The notes beneath the pieces are model-generated. The model saw nothing but the letters and a program-made list of their open reading frames with translations. It did not search any database and was not told where the DNA came from. Positions 13,676 through 14,439 of a stretch of 14,439 bases of DNA are shown in pieces (positions within the stretch are counted from its first letter, which is position 1; every line of letters begins with the position of its first letter). A program made the position numbers and the translations under genes. Origin of the DNA: JAFRXK01 sp045603305 (lineage in GTDB: Bacteria; Bacillota; Clostridia; Lachnospirales; Lachnospiraceae); assembly GCA_045603305.1 (NCBI GenBank), contig JAZULV010000055.1:1-14439 (forward strand). The letters run 5' to 3'.

Positions 13676-14200
13676 ATGCTTAGATTAAGACCATACAAAC
13701 CATGTGATGCAGAATATATAGCCAAGTGGGTAACAGATGAAAAGGTGTTTTTTCAGTGGTCTGCAGATAGGATAGGTGAATATCCTTTGACCGCAGAGAA
13801 GTTGAAAGCTCACTATAAGCAGGCAGAAAACAGTGATACATTCTGGCAGATGACTGCCTTTGATGAGTCAAAAGTGCCTGTGGGACATTTTATTATGAGG
13901 TTTACTGATGAAGAACTGAAAAGTGTACGCCTGGGGTTTGTAATAATTGACAGCACCATCCGTGGTAAGGGATATGGCAAGGAATTGTTAAAACTTGCCC
14001 TAAAGTATGCCTTTGAGATATTAAAAGCGGAGGAAGTTACGCTTGGAGTATTTGCTAATAATCCGGCGGCGTTTCATTGTTATGAAGCAGCAGGCTTTAA
14101 AGAGTTAGAAGGTAACAGTAGATGCAGTTACTCTATTAATGGCGAGATGTGGGAATGTATTGAGATGTATATTGATAAAAACAAGTATGTTAATCCATAG
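13676..14200 (+). CDS. GNAT-family N-acetyltransferase, RimJ/RimL-like
   Basis: A 174-aa acetyltransferase. The opening LRLRPYKPCDAEYIAKWVTDE has the layout usual for RimJ/RimL-type GNATs. Motif A is VIIDSTIRGKGYGKELLKLAL (89-109; R-G-K-G-x-G) and motif B is LGVFANNPAAFHCYEAAGF (123-141), with Asn128 and Tyr136. Members acetylate ribosomal or other protein N-termini, or small molecules; the acceptor here is unknown. The start is the ATG 8 bases after AGGTGG (13662-13667); a GTG at 13664 lies inside that site and is unlikely. It is separated from the previous gene by a terminator and AT-rich repeats, and from the ion channel by 88 bp with no evident terminator. Confidence 0.88.
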   Translation: MLRLRPYKPCDAEYIAKWVTDEKVFFQWSADRIGEYPLTAEKLKAHYKQAENSDTFWQMTAFDESKVPVGHFIMRFTDEELKSVRLGFVIIDSTIRGKGYGKELLKLALKYAFEILKAEEVTLGVFANNPAAFHCYEAAGFKELEGNSRCSYSINGEMWECIEMYIDKNKYVNP

Positions 14201-14288
14201 TGGAGAATATTTCAACTAAAGGATGAAAGTAATTTTAGATGATGTGTATATTAACGAGTATTTAGCGTAATTTAGACAAGAGGCAGAT

Positions 14289-14439
14289 ATGAAGAAGAAA
14301 AGAATTTTTGAGATTATTCAGATTGGTAAGGATACGGATTTTGTAAGTAGAAGTTTCGATTTTTTAGTGATGGGAGCAATAATAGTTAATATATTTATTG
14401 CTGTTTTTTCTACTTTTGAGGTTGCTGAAAATTATAAGA
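14289..14439 (+). CDS. Voltage-gated-type ion channel (Ion_trans family), N-terminal part, cut by right edge
   Basis: Fifty codons are visible before the window ends. They read KKKRIFEIIQIGKD, then DFVSRSFDFLVMGAIIVNI, then FIAVFSTFEVAENYK. The pattern 'k-r-i-f-e-I-i-i-G-k-d-D-x-x-S-r-x-f-D' followed by a first membrane helix ending in 'T-f-E' is characteristic of bacterial ion transporters of the Kv-type potassium channel family, whose S1 helix this would be. The voltage sensor and selectivity filter would lie beyond the edge, so ion specificity cannot be judged. AAGAGG lies 5 bases before the ATG. Confidence 0.75.
   Translation, partial: MKKKRIFEIIQIGKDTDFVSRSFDFLVMGAIIVNIFIAVFSTFEVAENYK

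Noticed and set aside
1..14439. tRNA, rRNA, CRISPR, insertion sequence, phage or toxin-antitoxin genes
   Set aside because: Scanned by eye on both strands; no cloverleaf-like T-loop context, regular repeat-spacer array, transposase or integrase motif was found.

Overview
This window looks like a chromosomal segment of a low-GC, Gram-positive Clostridia member, most likely a Lachnospiraceae-type anaerobe. The grounds are AT-rich DNA, strong AGGAGG-type ribosome binding sites, sigma-A style promoters, a SpoIIM-like fragment, an scpA-scpB pair and Clostridia-flavoured protein sequences. The family assignment is inference from protein resemblance; no rRNA or other taxonomic marker is present. I see no tRNA, rRNA, CRISPR array, transposase, integrase or phage gene.

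Layout. (1) 1-2085: the tail of a SpoIIM-like membrane protein runs in from the left and converges with a minus-strand pair, a type I DAHP synthase and a small multidrug-export family membrane protein. A bidirectional terminator separates the two directions. The minus-strand pair is headed by a perfect-consensus promoter, with a small perfect palindrome between promoter and gene. (2) 2188-6079, plus strand: a secreted D-Ala-D-Ala carboxypeptidase, a 111-nt nested inverted-repeat element, a membrane-anchored metallophosphoesterase, then scpA and scpB (1-base overlap), which encode the kleisin and winged-helix partners of SMC. This is a cell-envelope and chromosome-segregation block. (3) 6161-8316: proC (last step of proline synthesis) and a class Ic-type aspartate aminotransferase, closed by a very long hairpin terminator. 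(4) 8317-8674: a 358-bp stretch without a convincing gene, ending in a good promoter. (5) 8675-12177: six close-set plus-strand genes with an accessory character: a small unknown protein, an Isf-like iron-sulfur flavoprotein, a half-size EamA transporter, two unrelated GNAT acetyltransferases, and an unrecognised protein with a cysteine cluster and a possible ADP-ribosyltransferase-like motif. (6) 12190-13501: a class I/II aminotransferase with its own promoter and terminator. (7) 13524-14439: short AT-rich repeats, a RimJ/RimL-type GNAT, and the start of a voltage-gated-type ion channel running off the right edge.

Most of the window is ordinary housekeeping content. I do not see a clear new defence or mobile system. 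The parts most worth a second look are the unrecognised 272-aa protein at 11359, the six-gene cassette around it, and the two large intergenic inverted-repeat structures at 3531 and 8336.
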